Below, piece by piece: positions 15,747-24,766 of a DNA stretch of 37,959 bases. Below the pieces are notes generated by a model. The model worked only from the letters and a program-made list of their open reading frames with translations, ran no database searches and was not told the DNA's origin. Every line of letters starts with the position of its first letter. Position 1 is the first letter of the stretch. A program made the position numbers and the translations under genes. Origin of the DNA: Tabrizicola sp. (GTDB lineage: Bacteria > Pseudomonadota > Alphaproteobacteria > Rhodobacterales > Rhodobacteraceae); contig NZ_JAUXZE010000079.1 of NCBI RefSeq assembly GCF_030694085.1, forward strand, positions 1 through 37,959. Reading direction: 5' to 3'.

Positions 15747-16834
15747 GGGTTGGACTCCTCTTTGCCGGAATACAGGTGGCCGGGAAAATGGTCGGGCCGC
15801 GCCATGTCGACGGCCCCGCCGATCAGGCTGACTGACCGCAGCCGTCCCTCGATCATGCCGGGGTCGAATGCGGGGCCTATGCTGTCGATGGCGGCCTTGA
15901 TCCTGGCCTCGTGTGCCGCAGCGATGCCTTCAGCCTCGGCGATCGACACAGAGCGGAACGTCAAGCGGTCGCCGGGAACGCAAGCCGAAAGGCGCGGCAG
16001 GTCGCTGCGGATAACTGTGGCGACCTTCGGATATCCGCCGGTCGTCTGCGCATCCGCCAGAAGGATGATAGGCTGTCCGCTACCCGGAACCTGAATCGCG
16101 CCCGGAGCTGCCCCGTCGGAGATGATGTCGGCTGTCTTGCCCGGAAGAAAGCTCAGCTTCTGCCCGTCCAGTCGCATCCCCATGCGATCAAGTTGGGGGG
16201 TCACCGTATAAGACGAACCAAAGAACGCTGCTGCCCCGTCCGGGTCCAGCCATTCATGCTGCGGCCCCGCAACCACGCGGATCGGTCCGGTTGCCGAGTC
16301 GATATCCTCTGTCACGCACAGGTCGTGGTCCAGAACGGGCCCGGCAAGGTCACGCAGCCGAAGCAGGTCGCCAGCCTGCAGGCTGCGACCCATTACCCCG
16401 CCAAAACCGGCGGCAAGACAGGTCGATCGGCTGTCGAGGCACAGGGGAAGATCGAGCCCGCCGCGAATGCCGATCAGCCCGATCGCAAAGCGTTCCGGCG
16501 GTTGCAAGTGCAACGCGTCGCCTGGCGCAAGCGTCGTCGCTGTCCAAACGCCGATAGGCCGGCTGCTGCCATCGGGGCGCTGCACGGTACCGCGGAGGGT
16601 CCCGCTGATTGCCACCCGCACCGGCCCCTCCGTCGCCACCAGAACCGGCGAGGACAGCGCCACCTCCAGCACCTCCGTCCCCGGCGCATTTCCCAGCAGC
16701 GCATTGACCAGCCGCAGAGCGCTGCGATCCAGCACGCCGCAGGCCGGAACGCCTTGGCAGCGCCCGTTGCGAAACCCGGTGTCCTGCACCAGGGTGCGGG
16801 CGCCGGGCGACTTTACGAGCAGCGCGGCGGCCAT
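15737..16834 (-). CDS. pxpC: 5-oxoprolinase subunit C (AHS2, KipA-like)
   Basis: This 365-residue protein has the allophanate-hydrolase-subunit-2 fold, related to the carboxyltransferase half of urea amidolyase. Diagnostic segments are the GARTLVQDTGF start, VPACGVLDRSALRLVNALLGN, VVAGPQHEW, SYTVTPQLDRMGMRLDG and the DAQTTGGYPKVATVI motif near the C-terminus. It forms the catalytic PxpBC unit with PxpB. I chose the ATG at 16834, which begins one base past the pxpB stop; an upstream ATG at 16858 in the same frame is possible but overlaps pxpB. The order pxpB-pxpC-pxpA matches that in E. coli. Confidence 0.93.
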   Translation of the reverse strand: MAAALLVKSPGARTLVQDTGFRNGRCQGVPACGVLDRSALRLVNALLGNAPGTEVLEVALSSPVLVATEGPVRVAISGTLRGTVQRPDGSSRPIGVWTATTLAPGDALHLQPPERFAIGLIGIRGGLDLPLCLDSRSTCLAAGFGGVMGRSLQAGDLLRLRDLAGPVLDHDLCVTEDIDSATGPIRVVAGPQHEWLDPDGAAAFFGSSYTVTPQLDRMGMRLDGQKLSFLPGKTADIISDGAAPGAIQVPGSGQPIILLADAQTTGGYPKVATVIRSDLPRLSACVPGDRLTFRSVSIAEAEGIAAAHEARIKAAIDSIGPAFDPGMIEGRLRSVSLIGGAVDMARPDHFPGHLYSGKEESNPCD

Positions 16835-16835
16835 G

Positions 16836-17576
16836 TCAGCACGCAACCCGAAAGGCATCGCGGCTGCCGCCAGAGGCACGCAGGTCGCGGTCAAGATCCC
16901 GGAACTCTTCCCGTGTGATCGGTTTGAACCGGATGCTGTCGCCCGCTGCGAGCAGGGCGGGCACATCGCAGGTGATGTCGAACAGCGGCACGGGGCAGCG
17001 GCCGACTATATGCCAGCCGCCGGGGCTGTTCCACGGATAGATCACGCACATCCGGTTCGCGATCGCCACCGACCCTGCCGGCACCCGAAGCCGAGGTTCA
17101 GTGCGGCGCGGTCGGGCAAGGTCGGGCGGGAGGTCCCCCAGAAACGGCAGGCCTGGCAGAAATCCCAATGCGTAGACATGGAAAGTCGTCGCCTGATGGA
17201 GGGCGACAATCCGGTCGGGGTCAAGGGAAAGCGCCTCGGACAGGCTGGCGAGATCGAGTCCCAGTTCGGGGTGATAGCAGCAGGGCAACAGCCAAGACCG
17301 CCCCTCTGGCCGCTCTGTCGGGGCGACCTTGCCCAGAAGGCCGGTCAACCGGTCGGCGAGGTCGGACTGTGTGATCTGCAGGCAGTCGTAATGCACGGTG
17401 ACCGAACAAAAGGCCGCCGCCACTTCGGACACGCCGGGTAACGCTCCCGACGCCATGGCCTGCTCGATCGCCCCCAGCGCGGCCGAGACCTTGGCCGAAG
17501 CTTCGAGGCCCACGCTGGTCGCCATTTCCAGCGTCACCGCCGTATCTGCAAGCGAGCGGACCGCTCCGATTCGCAT
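16836..17576 (-). CDS. pxpB: 5-oxoprolinase subunit B (AHS1, KipI-like)
   Basis: This 246-residue protein has the allophanate-hydrolase-subunit-1 fold. Diagnostic features are the VHYDCLQ strand, the CCYHPELGLDL segment, VYALGFLPGLPFLGDLPPDL, the PRLRVPAGSVAIAN block and the YPWNSPGGWHIVGRCPVPLFD motif. With PxpC and PxpA it converts 5-oxoproline plus ATP to glutamate. I chose the ATG at 17576 (MRIGAVRSL) because GGAAAGG lies upstream and conservation begins here; the open frame extends about 94 codons further upstream into pcp without protein character. It follows pcp by 50 bases in the same operon. Confidence 0.93.
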   Translation of the reverse strand: MRIGAVRSLADTAVTLEMATSVGLEASAKVSAALGAIEQAMASGALPGVSEVAAAFCSVTVHYDCLQITQSDLADRLTGLLGKVAPTERPEGRSWLLPCCYHPELGLDLASLSEALSLDPDRIVALHQATTFHVYALGFLPGLPFLGDLPPDLARPRRTEPRLRVPAGSVAIANRMCVIYPWNSPGGWHIVGRCPVPLFDITCDVPALLAAGDSIRFKPITREEFRDLDRDLRASGGSRDAFRVAC

Positions 17577-17626
17577 GGGAAACCTTTCCAAGACCCGCTC
17601 CGACCCGGTGCCGGAGTTTGGAGCCT

Positions 17627-18292
17627 TCAGTAATTGAACGTTGGGACCATCGGATCGACTGCGGTGTCCAGCGTTGTCTGCACCGCACGCTTGACCGCGC
17701 TCGACATCATGTCGACGCTCATCGACGGCATTTCCACGAAGGGATAGACCTGCTGCGCCACCAGCGCCGGATGCGCGGGCACATGGATGAAACCGGCGCG
17801 GGTCGTCATGCCTTTCTCGGCAATCAGGTGCAGCACTGTATACATCATCTGGTTGCACAGATAGGTCGAGGGCGAGTTCGAAACCTTGGCCGGAATGCCG
17901 TTTGCCCGCAGTGCGGTCGCGATGGATTTGACCGGTAGAGTCGCCATCTGGGCGGCGGGTCCGTGGGCAAACACCGGCTCGCCGCCGTATTGTCGGCCGA
18001 CGTTGTCGGGGATCGGAAAATCCATCACGTTGGCGGCGATCCGTTCCACCGCTATGACCGACAGACCTGGTGCCACGCCGAGGCTGATCCAGACATGCGG
18101 CTTCAGGGCATCTAGACGTTCCGACACGATTTCGGCCAACTTGTCAGAATCCACGGGCAACCGAACGGTCGTCAGATCGCCCGGCAGGTCATTTGCGCTG
18201 CGTAACTGGGCCAGAACATCGAGTGTCGGGTTTTCTGTGCCATGTGCAAAGGGCTCGAACCCGGTGATGACAATTCTTGGGACTTCGGTCAT
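17627..18292 (-). CDS. pcp: Pyrrolidone-carboxylate (pyroglutamyl) peptidase I
   Basis: This 221-residue cysteine peptidase of family C15 removes N-terminal pyroglutamate from peptides. The GFEPF motif (residues 11-15) and the triad E83 (AVERIAANV), C146 (STYLCNQMMY) and H170 (FIHVPAHP) are all present, so it should be active. Its ATG (18292) overlaps the stop of the upstream ABC ATPase gene by four bases, which ties it to the peptide importer. The following genes are 5-oxoprolinase. This gives a direct route: peptide enters, Pcp releases 5-oxoproline, PxpBCA makes glutamate. Confidence 0.95.
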   Translation of the reverse strand: MTEVPRIVITGFEPFAHGTENPTLDVLAQLRSANDLPGDLTTVRLPVDSDKLAEIVSERLDALKPHVWISLGVAPGLSVIAVERIAANVMDFPIPDNVGRQYGGEPVFAHGPAAQMATLPVKSIATALRANGIPAKVSNSPSTYLCNQMMYTVLHLIAEKGMTTRAGFIHVPAHPALVAQQVYPFVEMPSMSVDMMSSAVKRAVQTTLDTAVDPMVPTFNY

Positions 18293-19272
18293 GGCGGATT
18301 TCCTTGTTTGCCAGAGTTCAGCAGAAAACAGGCGGCGTCGTGGCGGGGCGATGCGGCGGCCAGCAAGGGGCGTTCTGCCAGACAGCGATCGAACCGCATC
18401 GGGCACCGCGGGGCAAAGGCACAGGCGTCTTCCTGCGGCACACCGACGGCGTCCCCCTCGATCAGACCAAGATTCTCGATCCGCATCCGCCTCGGATCCG
18501 GGATCGGAATCGCGCCGAGCAGGGCCTTGGTATAGGGGTGCGCGGGCGAGCCACAGACCGCCTCTGCCGAACCGATCTCGACGATCCGCCCGAGATACAT
18601 GACCGCGATCCGGTCACAGATCCGCTTGATCACCCCCAGATCGTGCGAAATGAAGATGTAGGAAAGCCCGAACTGCTGTTGCAGATCAAGGATCAGCTTC
18701 AGAACCTGCGCGCGGATCGACACGTCCAGCGCCGACACCGCCTCGTCAAAGACGATGATCTCGGGGTTCAGGACCAGCGCGCGGGCGATGGCGATCCTTT
18801 GACATTGGCCCCCGGAAAACTCGTGCGGATAGCGGTCCTCGTCCTCGGGCCGCAACCCCACCAGCGCCAGCAGGCGGCGGGCCTCGGCCCGGCGGTCGCG
18901 TGCCGTTCCCAGACCTTGCAGGCGCATCGGTTCGGTGATGTTGACCCCGACCGTCATGCGCGGGTTCAGTGACGACAGCGCGTCCTGAAACACGATCTGT
19001 ATGCGCCGCCGCAGGTTGCGTTTGCGTGCTGCCGGCGCCGTGATGAAATCAACGCCGTCGATCTCGACCGTGCCCTGATCGGCGTCCAGCAGGGACAGGA
19101 TCAGCCGCGACAGGGTCGATTTCCCGCACCCGCTTTCGCCCACCAGCCCCAGCGTTTCACCCCGCGCCAGGGAAAACCCGACATCCGCCACGGCCTTGAC
19201 CGACCCGGAGGAACCGCCCCGCGCGGCAAAGGATTTGGTCAGTCCAGCGACCTGCATCACAACGTCAGACAA
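18289..19272 (-). CDS. Peptide ABC importer ATPase, DppF/OppF type
   Basis: This 327-residue nucleotide-binding subunit of a di/oligopeptide importer has Walker A GESGCGKST, a QDALSSLNPRMTVG loop typical of DppF/OppF, signature FSGGQCQRIAIARAL, Walker B IIVFDEAVSALD, and the C-terminal cysteine cluster (CAFAPRCPMRFDRC) found in peptide-transporter ATPases, where it binds an iron-sulfur cluster in some relatives. The start is ambiguous. A TTG at 19272 has an excellent AGGAG at seven bases and gives MSDVVMQVAGL, whereas the ATG at 19257 has no ribosome site; I prefer the TTG. The frame stays open to 19563 but overlaps the DppD-type gene there. The gene overlaps both neighbours, as in a tight operon. 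Confidence 0.9.
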   Translation of the reverse strand: MSDVVMQVAGLTKSFAARGGSSGSVKAVADVGFSLARGETLGLVGESGCGKSTLSRLILSLLDADQGTVEIDGVDFITAPAARKRNLRRRIQIVFQDALSSLNPRMTVGVNITEPMRLQGLGTARDRRAEARRLLALVGLRPEDEDRYPHEFSGGQCQRIAIARALVLNPEIIVFDEAVSALDVSIRAQVLKLILDLQQQFGLSYIFISHDLGVIKRICDRIAVMYLGRIVEIGSAEAVCGSPAHPYTKALLGAIPIPDPRRMRIENLGLIEGDAVGVPQEDACAFAPRCPMRFDRCLAERPLLAAASPRHDAACFLLNSGKQGNPP

Positions 19273-20260
19273 CGGCGGTCTCCTCTTGCACCAGCAGGCA
19301 GGCCACGGAATGGCTGCGCGACACGGCCCGCAGCGCAGGGTCGGTGGTCCGGCAGACGTCCTGCACCAGTGGACAGCGCGGCGCAAAGCGGCAGCCCCTT
19401 GGCAGGTCCTTGAGGTCAGGGGCCATGCCGCTGATAGGTTGCAGCGGAACCGATCGGTCATCCTCGATGCCCGCGACGCAGGCCAGCAGCGCCTTGGTGT
19501 ATGGGTGCCGGGGGGCGTGGAACAGCGTATCGACATCGGTCTGCTCGACGATGCGGCCCGCATACATGACCATCACTGTATCGGCCATGGCGGCCACCAC
19601 GCCCAGATCATGTGTGATCAGGAGCATTGAGGCGTGCATCTCTTGTTGCAGATCATGCAGCAGGCGCAGGATCTTGGCCTGCACCGTCACATCAAGGGCC
19701 GTCGTGGGTTCGTCGGCAATGATGATGGCTGGCGCACAACTGATGGCCGACGCGATTAGCACGCGCTGCCGCATCCCGCCGCTGAAATGATGGGGATAGT
19801 CGTGGATGCGCCGGGCCGCATCGCTGACGCCCACCCGCACCAGCAGGTCGATCGCCTGCCGTTCGGCCTCGGCCGGGGTGATGTCGCGGTGGGCAAGGAT
19901 GGTTTCGGTGATCTGTCGTCCGATGGTCAGCGCCGGGTTCAACGACGTAAGCGGGTCCTGAAACACCATGCCGATCTGCCCGCCGCGCACATCCTCCATC
20001 CCGCGTTCGGGCATCGTCAGCAGATCGCGACCGTCCAGCAGGACACGGCCTGCAATGATCCGGCCCGGCGGCTCGATCAGGCGCATCAGGGAAAGGGCGG
20101 TCGCGGATTTCCCCGACCCCGACTCGCCAACCAACGCCATCGTTTGGCCGGGCGTCAGGACGAAGCTGACGCCGTCCACCACGGTTGCGCCGTCACGATC
20201 GCTGCCAAACCGCGTGGTCAGGTTTTCGACGACAAGGCTGGGGATTTGGGCCGCGCTCAT
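19265..20260 (-). CDS. Peptide ABC importer ATPase, DppD/OppD type
   Basis: This 331-residue partner ATPase has Walker A GESGSGKSATALSLM near residue 45, FQDPLTSLNPALTIG, signature FSGGMRQRVLIASAI, Walker B IIIADEPTTALDVTVQ, the switch LLITHDLGVVA, and the oligopeptide C-terminal domain with the cysteine cluster CRFAPRCPLVQDVC. It pairs with the DppF-type subunit. The ATG at 20260 overlaps the stop of the permease gene by four bases. Together with the two permeases and the family-5 binding protein it forms a complete peptide importer. Confidence 0.93.
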   Translation of the reverse strand: MSAAQIPSLVVENLTTRFGSDRDGATVVDGVSFVLTPGQTMALVGESGSGKSATALSLMRLIEPPGRIIAGRVLLDGRDLLTMPERGMEDVRGGQIGMVFQDPLTSLNPALTIGRQITETILAHRDITPAEAERQAIDLLVRVGVSDAARRIHDYPHHFSGGMRQRVLIASAISCAPAIIIADEPTTALDVTVQAKILRLLHDLQQEMHASMLLITHDLGVVAAMADTVMVMYAGRIVEQTDVDTLFHAPRHPYTKALLACVAGIEDDRSVPLQPISGMAPDLKDLPRGCRFAPRCPLVQDVCRTTDPALRAVSRSHSVACLLVQEETAVV

Positions 20261-21186
20261 CGCCGGATCGTCCGCGGGTCAAGCGCATCGCGGATGCCAT
20301 CTCCGATGAAATTGAAGGCCAGCGACACGACAAGGATCAGGAGACCCGGCAAGACGGTCACATGCGGGGCCTTGCGCAGCACCACGCGGCCGTCGGCGAC
20401 CATGGCCCCCCAGTCCGCCGTGGGTGGCTGCACGCCTAGCCCCAGAAAGCTGAGCCCCGAACCGACGACAATCATTAACCCCATCAGGGTCGTGGCATAG
20501 ACGACGACCGGGCTGAACACGTTGGGCAGCACATAGCGCGTCAGGATGGTGAAGGACGATCCGCCGGCTGCTCGCGCCGCCTCGATGAACGGCATGGGCA
20601 TCACCCCGTCGGTCGCCGTGCGCGCCAGCCGCGCGAAGTATGGGATCAGCACCACCGTGATCGCGATGACTTCTGTCAGAACGCCGGGCCGCATCGCCCC
20701 CGCGATGGCAATCGCTAGCAACACCATCGGAAAGGCAAAGATCACATCAAGGCAGCGCATGATGATCTGATCGGCAAGCCCGCGAAAGAACCCCGCAAGC
20801 ACGCCCAGCAACAGGCCGATCAGGCCCGCCACGATGGTCGGCACGACTCCGACGATCAACGACACACGGCCACCGTAGAGCAGCCGCGCAAGCATGTCGC
20901 GCCCCTGCTGATCGGTGCCCAGCAGGTGACCCGCCGTTCCCATCGGGGCGTTGCGGGCCAGATTGTCAGCCTCGTCAGGCGTGTAGGCGGATAGGACAGG
21001 CGCAAACACCACCGCGACCGCTATCACCACAAGGAAAATGGCCGCAGCCAGTGCAGCGCGGTCGCGGGCGAAGGATTTCAGCCGCCAAGCCCTCTGGGCG
21101 GGCGGCACCCCCCCTTGTAAAGACATCGGCGTCACGGATGCAGGGCGGGGCCGGTCGGTGTGCGGGTGCAGGTCGGGGGCCGTCAT
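20257..21186 (-). CDS. Peptide ABC importer permease, DppC/OppC type
   Basis: This 309-residue inner-membrane permease has an N-terminal cytoplasmic segment of about 35 residues, a first span near residues 45-65, a periplasmic section containing GHLLGTDQQGRDMLARLLYG (the DppC signature), and a C-terminal block of five spans. The cytoplasmic coupling loop EAARAAGGSSFTILTRYVLPN is typical. The GTDxxGRD element makes the DppC/OppC assignment safe. It overlaps its upstream partner permease by four bases, so the two membrane halves are produced in equal amounts. Confidence 0.93.
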   Translation of the reverse strand: MTAPDLHPHTDRPRPASVTPMSLQGGVPPAQRAWRLKSFARDRAALAAAIFLVVIAVAVVFAPVLSAYTPDEADNLARNAPMGTAGHLLGTDQQGRDMLARLLYGGRVSLIVGVVPTIVAGLIGLLLGVLAGFFRGLADQIIMRCLDVIFAFPMVLLAIAIAGAMRPGVLTEVIAITVVLIPYFARLARTATDGVMPMPFIEAARAAGGSSFTILTRYVLPNVFSPVVVYATTLMGLMIVVGSGLSFLGLGVQPPTADWGAMVADGRVVLRKAPHVTVLPGLLILVVSLAFNFIGDGIRDALDPRTIRR

Positions 21187-22133
21187 ATCTCGCGCAACCT
21201 CGGGTCCAGCATCGCGTTGATCGCGTCAACCGCGATGTTCGCCAACACGAAGGCCAGCGCAATCAGCAGCGTTGCCGCCTGCAACACCGGCAGGTCGCGC
21301 GCGGTGATCGAGTCGTACAGCAGCGACCCCAGACCCGGCCAGGCGAACACCACCTCGGTCAGCAGCGCGCCGCCCAGCAGGTAGCCCAGTTGCAGGCCGG
21401 TGATCGTCACGATCGGCGGCAGGGCGTTCAGGATCACATGGCGCCGCAGCAGGTCACGGCGTTGCAGCCCCTTGGAGCGCGCGACGCGCACATGGGCACG
21501 GCCCAGCACATCAAGGATGCCGGATCGCACGATCCGCGCAATGATCGCCGCCGGACCCAGGGCCGTCGTGACGGCGGGCAGAACCAGATGGTGCAGCAGA
21601 TCCATCGTGCCGCCGTCTCCCGCAAAATCCTCCATCCCCGACACCGGGAACCAGCCAAGGTCGATGGCGAACACCAGAACCAGCACGAGCCCAAGCCAGA
21701 AGGGCGGTGCGCTGCCCGCCATCAGCATGCAGGATGTGGCGATCCGGTCGAACAGCGAATTGGCCCGCAGCGCGGTGAAAAAGCCGATCCCGTATCCCAG
21801 GACGATGGCCAGCAACAGGCTGGCCGCTGTCAGGATCAGGGTGTTGACGAAGCGCGGTAGAACCAGATCCAGAACCGGGATCTGCGTCGCGATCGAGGTG
21901 CCGAAGTCCCCCGTCAAGACTCGGCCAAGCCATTGGAAATACTGAACCGCCAGCGGACGATCAAGACCGAGGGCGCGGCGCAGTTCTTCCTTGGCGGCCT
22001 CGGTCGCCTGGGGCCCGAGCAATACGGTGGCCGTATCACCCGGGGCCAGTTGGACCAGCAGAAAGATCACGATGGACACGCCGAAGATCACCGGCAGAAC
22101 CCCGAGAAACCTTTTGGCAAGAAACGCGCCCAT
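21183..22133 (-). CDS. Peptide ABC importer permease, DppB/OppB type
   Basis: This 316-residue inner-membrane permease begins with the classic DppB/OppB layout: first span VIFGVSIVIFLLVQLAPGD at residues 15-35, a soluble periplasmic stretch (EELRRALGLDRPLAVQYFQW), then five more spans. The coupling loop (HVRVARSKGLQRRDLLRRHV) contacts the ATPases. It starts at the ATG at 22133, 21 bases after the stop of the binding-protein gene, and forms the channel with the DppC-type permease. Confidence 0.93.
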   Translation of the reverse strand: MGAFLAKRFLGVLPVIFGVSIVIFLLVQLAPGDTATVLLGPQATEAAKEELRRALGLDRPLAVQYFQWLGRVLTGDFGTSIATQIPVLDLVLPRFVNTLILTAASLLLAIVLGYGIGFFTALRANSLFDRIATSCMLMAGSAPPFWLGLVLVLVFAIDLGWFPVSGMEDFAGDGGTMDLLHHLVLPAVTTALGPAAIIARIVRSGILDVLGRAHVRVARSKGLQRRDLLRRHVILNALPPIVTITGLQLGYLLGGALLTEVVFAWPGLGSLLYDSITARDLPVLQAATLLIALAFVLANIAVDAINAMLDPRLREI

Positions 22134-22154
22134 CGTGCCGTCTTTATCCTTGGC

Positions 22155-23729
22155 TCATTCGATTGAAACGATCGACAGATCGAACCAGTCTTCCGGCGGA
22201 TTGACAAAGCCCTTGACGTTCGGGGCAAGCATCATCGGCTGCATGTCATCGACCACGGGCACAAAGGCCGCGTCATCCATGATGATCCGGTTGGCCTGCT
22301 GATACAGGGCCGCCGCCGCCTCGGGGTCCGCAGTGACAATGGCCTCGTCCAGCAGAGCGTCGACCTTTTCGTTGCAGTAGGCGCCCGAGTTCTGTCCGTT
22401 CGGCGCAATGGTGTCACAGCGCGCCACGATTCCGATCCAAGCTGGCGTCGACATGCCCCAACCGATTTCGTTCATCGCGATGTCGGGCGTCATGCCCCCG
22501 GCCCATTTGCCAAGGTAGGTCACCCATTCATACTTTCGTAGCTCCAGATCGATGCCGACCTTGGCCAGATCGCGCTGGATCCAGGTTTCGACGATCTCGC
22601 CCGTGCCGTATTGCGGAATTTCAAACACCATCTTCAACCCGTCCGCATACCCGGCCTCGGCCAGCAGTTTCTTGGCGCCTTCGGGATCATAGCTGTAGCT
22701 TTTGAAGTTCGGATCATAGGCGTCCGTTCCGGGCGACAGCATCCCGTATTCTGCGCGCGCGGTGCCAGCGTAGATTTCCTTCGCAATCCCCTCGCGGTCG
22801 ATCGCCATGTTGATCGCCTGCCGCACCCGGATGTCCTGCATCGGCGGGAAGTTGTAGTTAAGGTGGATGTAGTTGATGAACGGCACGTTTTCGTTGGTCG
22901 TCAGCACAAAGCCTTCGCTGACCAGACGCTCGATCTCATCCCAGGGCGGGGACATCATGTGAATCTCGCCGCTTTCCAGCGCGTTCACCCGGGTTGCGGG
23001 ATCCTGCAGCGGGCGGAAGATGACCTTGTCCAGCAGAGCCTTCTTGCCCCAGTAATCCGGGAAGTTCTCGATCACGGTCTTCACGCCCTGATCGCGTTCG
23101 ACGAACTTGAACGGACCGGTGCCGACGGGATGTGCCGCAACGCCGTCGTTGCCGTATTCCTTGACCGAAGCCGGGCTGATCATCAGCGGCTGGCCATAGC
23201 TTTGCAGTCCCTGCCGCAACCACTGATAGTTCGGGGCGGTCAGGGTGATCCTGACGGTCATCGGATCGACGGCTTCGACGCTCTTGATCCACTTGGTATA
23301 GGCAATCACAAAGGCCTTGGCCTTGGGGTAGAAGTTGGGGGAGCTTTCGTCCCAGAACCGCTCGAAGTTGAACTTGACTGCCTCGGCATCGAACGGTGTG
23401 CCGTCGTGAAACTTGACACCCTCGCGCAACGAGAACGTGTAGACCAGCCCGTCATCCGAAATCGTCCAGGATTTGGCCAGACCGGGGATCAGCGCCGGGG
23501 TCGCGGCGGTGGGGTCGGTCAGATCCTCTTTCACCAGTCCCTCGAAGATCTGGTAGGTGATCTGATAGGTGCTCCACCCGCCCGTCGCATGCGGATCGAG
23601 GATGTCGGTTTCTGCCGGCATGCCCCAAATCAGCGTCCCGGCCGCCTGGGCAACCCCCATTCCCGCTGGAATGAATCCAACGGCGGCCATTGCCAGCGCC
23701 AGACATCCCGCAAGCTTGTATCTTGTCAT
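22155..23729 (-). CDS. Family-5 peptide-binding protein (DppA/OppA type)
   Basis: This 524-residue periplasmic solute-binding protein has a Sec signal peptide at residues 1-29 (hydrophobic core LAGCLALAMAAVGFIPAG, cut after AQA). The family-5 hallmark PGLAKSWTISDDGLVYTFSL with REGVKFHDGTPFDAEAVKF follows near residues 85-125. Given its operon it probably captures peptides with an N-terminal pyroglutamate, though family-5 proteins also bind dipeptides, nickel or sugars, so the ligand is inference. The ATG at 23729 has GGGAG just upstream. It is the first gene of the nine-gene operon. The 294 bases between it and the MarR gene hold no recognisable gene and presumably include the operon promoter, which I could not place with confidence. 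Confidence 0.92.
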   Translation of the reverse strand: MTRYKLAGCLALAMAAVGFIPAGMGVAQAAGTLIWGMPAETDILDPHATGGWSTYQITYQIFEGLVKEDLTDPTAATPALIPGLAKSWTISDDGLVYTFSLREGVKFHDGTPFDAEAVKFNFERFWDESSPNFYPKAKAFVIAYTKWIKSVEAVDPMTVRITLTAPNYQWLRQGLQSYGQPLMISPASVKEYGNDGVAAHPVGTGPFKFVERDQGVKTVIENFPDYWGKKALLDKVIFRPLQDPATRVNALESGEIHMMSPPWDEIERLVSEGFVLTTNENVPFINYIHLNYNFPPMQDIRVRQAINMAIDREGIAKEIYAGTARAEYGMLSPGTDAYDPNFKSYSYDPEGAKKLLAEAGYADGLKMVFEIPQYGTGEIVETWIQRDLAKVGIDLELRKYEWVTYLGKWAGGMTPDIAMNEIGWGMSTPAWIGIVARCDTIAPNGQNSGAYCNEKVDALLDEAIVTADPEAAAALYQQANRIIMDDAAFVPVVDDMQPMMLAPNVKGFVNPPEDWFDLSIVSIE

Positions 23730-24023
23730 CGCGTTCTCCCAAAACGCCGAAGCGGCATTGGCTTCGGATTGTTGCCCATCACCCTGCGCCCTGTCACGAA
23801 CGCACCTACGCAATCCAAACATCGCACCGGACCGCGCCGAAATCCGCGTTCGCGGGGCTCAGCAACAGCGCGTGCCCTGTCACGATAACACCGGCGTGAT
23901 GCGAGTCCACGGGTTTCATCGACAAGTCGTCAACGAATCGTCGCCAAATAGTCAGCGATTAAATCTTGTGCAGAACCGGGCGGACGAACCACCCGCACCC
24001 GTGCGACGGTCGATTGGTGTGGT

Positions 24024-24548
24024 CTAAAGCGACGCTGCCGCCCGCGCGGCCTGATCGTAATGCCCCGAAATCACCCGCATCTGGGCGGCGATCCTGGATA
24101 GGGCCAGTTGGTCCAGCCCCAGCGTTTCGACCGATCGCACCAGCAGCGCCTCGCGGATTTCGTGATAGCGCTGGCAGACGTTGGCGCCCTGTTCGGTGGT
24201 CACGATCAGTTTTTCTTTGCCCTGCATGTGGCTCGACACCAGTTGCAGCCGCGCCAGTTTTTTGATGGCATAGCTGACCACATGCGTGTCCTCGATGTTC
24301 AGGACAAGGCAGATGTCCGCCAGTCGCTTGGCCTTGCTGCGGTGATGGACGGTGTGCAGCACCATGACATCGATCGGCGACATGTCCGAAACTCCGGCGG
24401 CGGCCATGCAGCGCACGATCCAGCGGTCGAACGCATGCGAGATCATTATGGCGCTGAATTCGAACTCTGACAGCGCAGGCATCGCCCCGGCCGCAAGATG
24501 GGCCGACGACACGACCGGCCCGCTGAACTCGTTTGCCTTGGCTTCCAT
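24024..24548 (-). CDS. MarR-like winged-helix regulator
   Basis: A 174-residue DNA-binding protein with a MarR-like core. A dimer helix (EFSAIMISHAFDRWIVRCMA) leads into a winged helix (SPIDVMVLHTVHH, RLADICLVLNIEDTHVVSYAIKKLARLQLV, wing HMQGKEKLIVTTEQGANVC) and a C-terminal dimer helix. The ATG at 24548 has GAGAGG upstream; the open frame reaches further to 24713 but lacks protein character. It lies upstream of the peptide/oxoproline operon on the same strand and is divergent from the MetX-like gene, so it is the natural candidate regulator for both. The 218 bases between the divergent starts should hold its operator, which I did not resolve. Confidence 0.85.
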   Translation of the reverse strand: MEAKANEFSGPVVSSAHLAAGAMPALSEFEFSAIMISHAFDRWIVRCMAAAGVSDMSPIDVMVLHTVHHRSKAKRLADICLVLNIEDTHVVSYAIKKLARLQLVSSHMQGKEKLIVTTEQGANVCQRYHEIREALLVRSVETLGLDQLALSRIAAQMRVISGHYDQAARAAASL

Positions 24549-24766
24549 CCGCCGATCCTCTCGCTGCTGCACAGGTGAGTAACGAGCGCGTCCTTTGTTG
24601 TCTATCTTGCTGTGTCCTCCGTTCTGAAGCCGCTCAGCACGTTTTGGTCGCGCGCGATGCGAAAGCCGGTTGCCAGACTTTGCGACGGCAACTAGCCTTC
24701 TGAGGGCGCACAACGATCACGTGCGACAGCGATCCCAGCACCGTCAAACCGTCTGGAAGGCCGATC

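Noticed and set aside
19273..19563. Longer start for the DppF-type ATPase
   Set aside because: The extension overlaps the DppD-type gene and has no ATPase homology; the TTG at 19272 has a strong ribosome site.
22611..23888. A 425-codon + strand frame opposite the peptide-binding-protein gene
   Set aside because: No recognisable protein features; the opposite strand encodes an intact family-5 binding protein with signal peptide.
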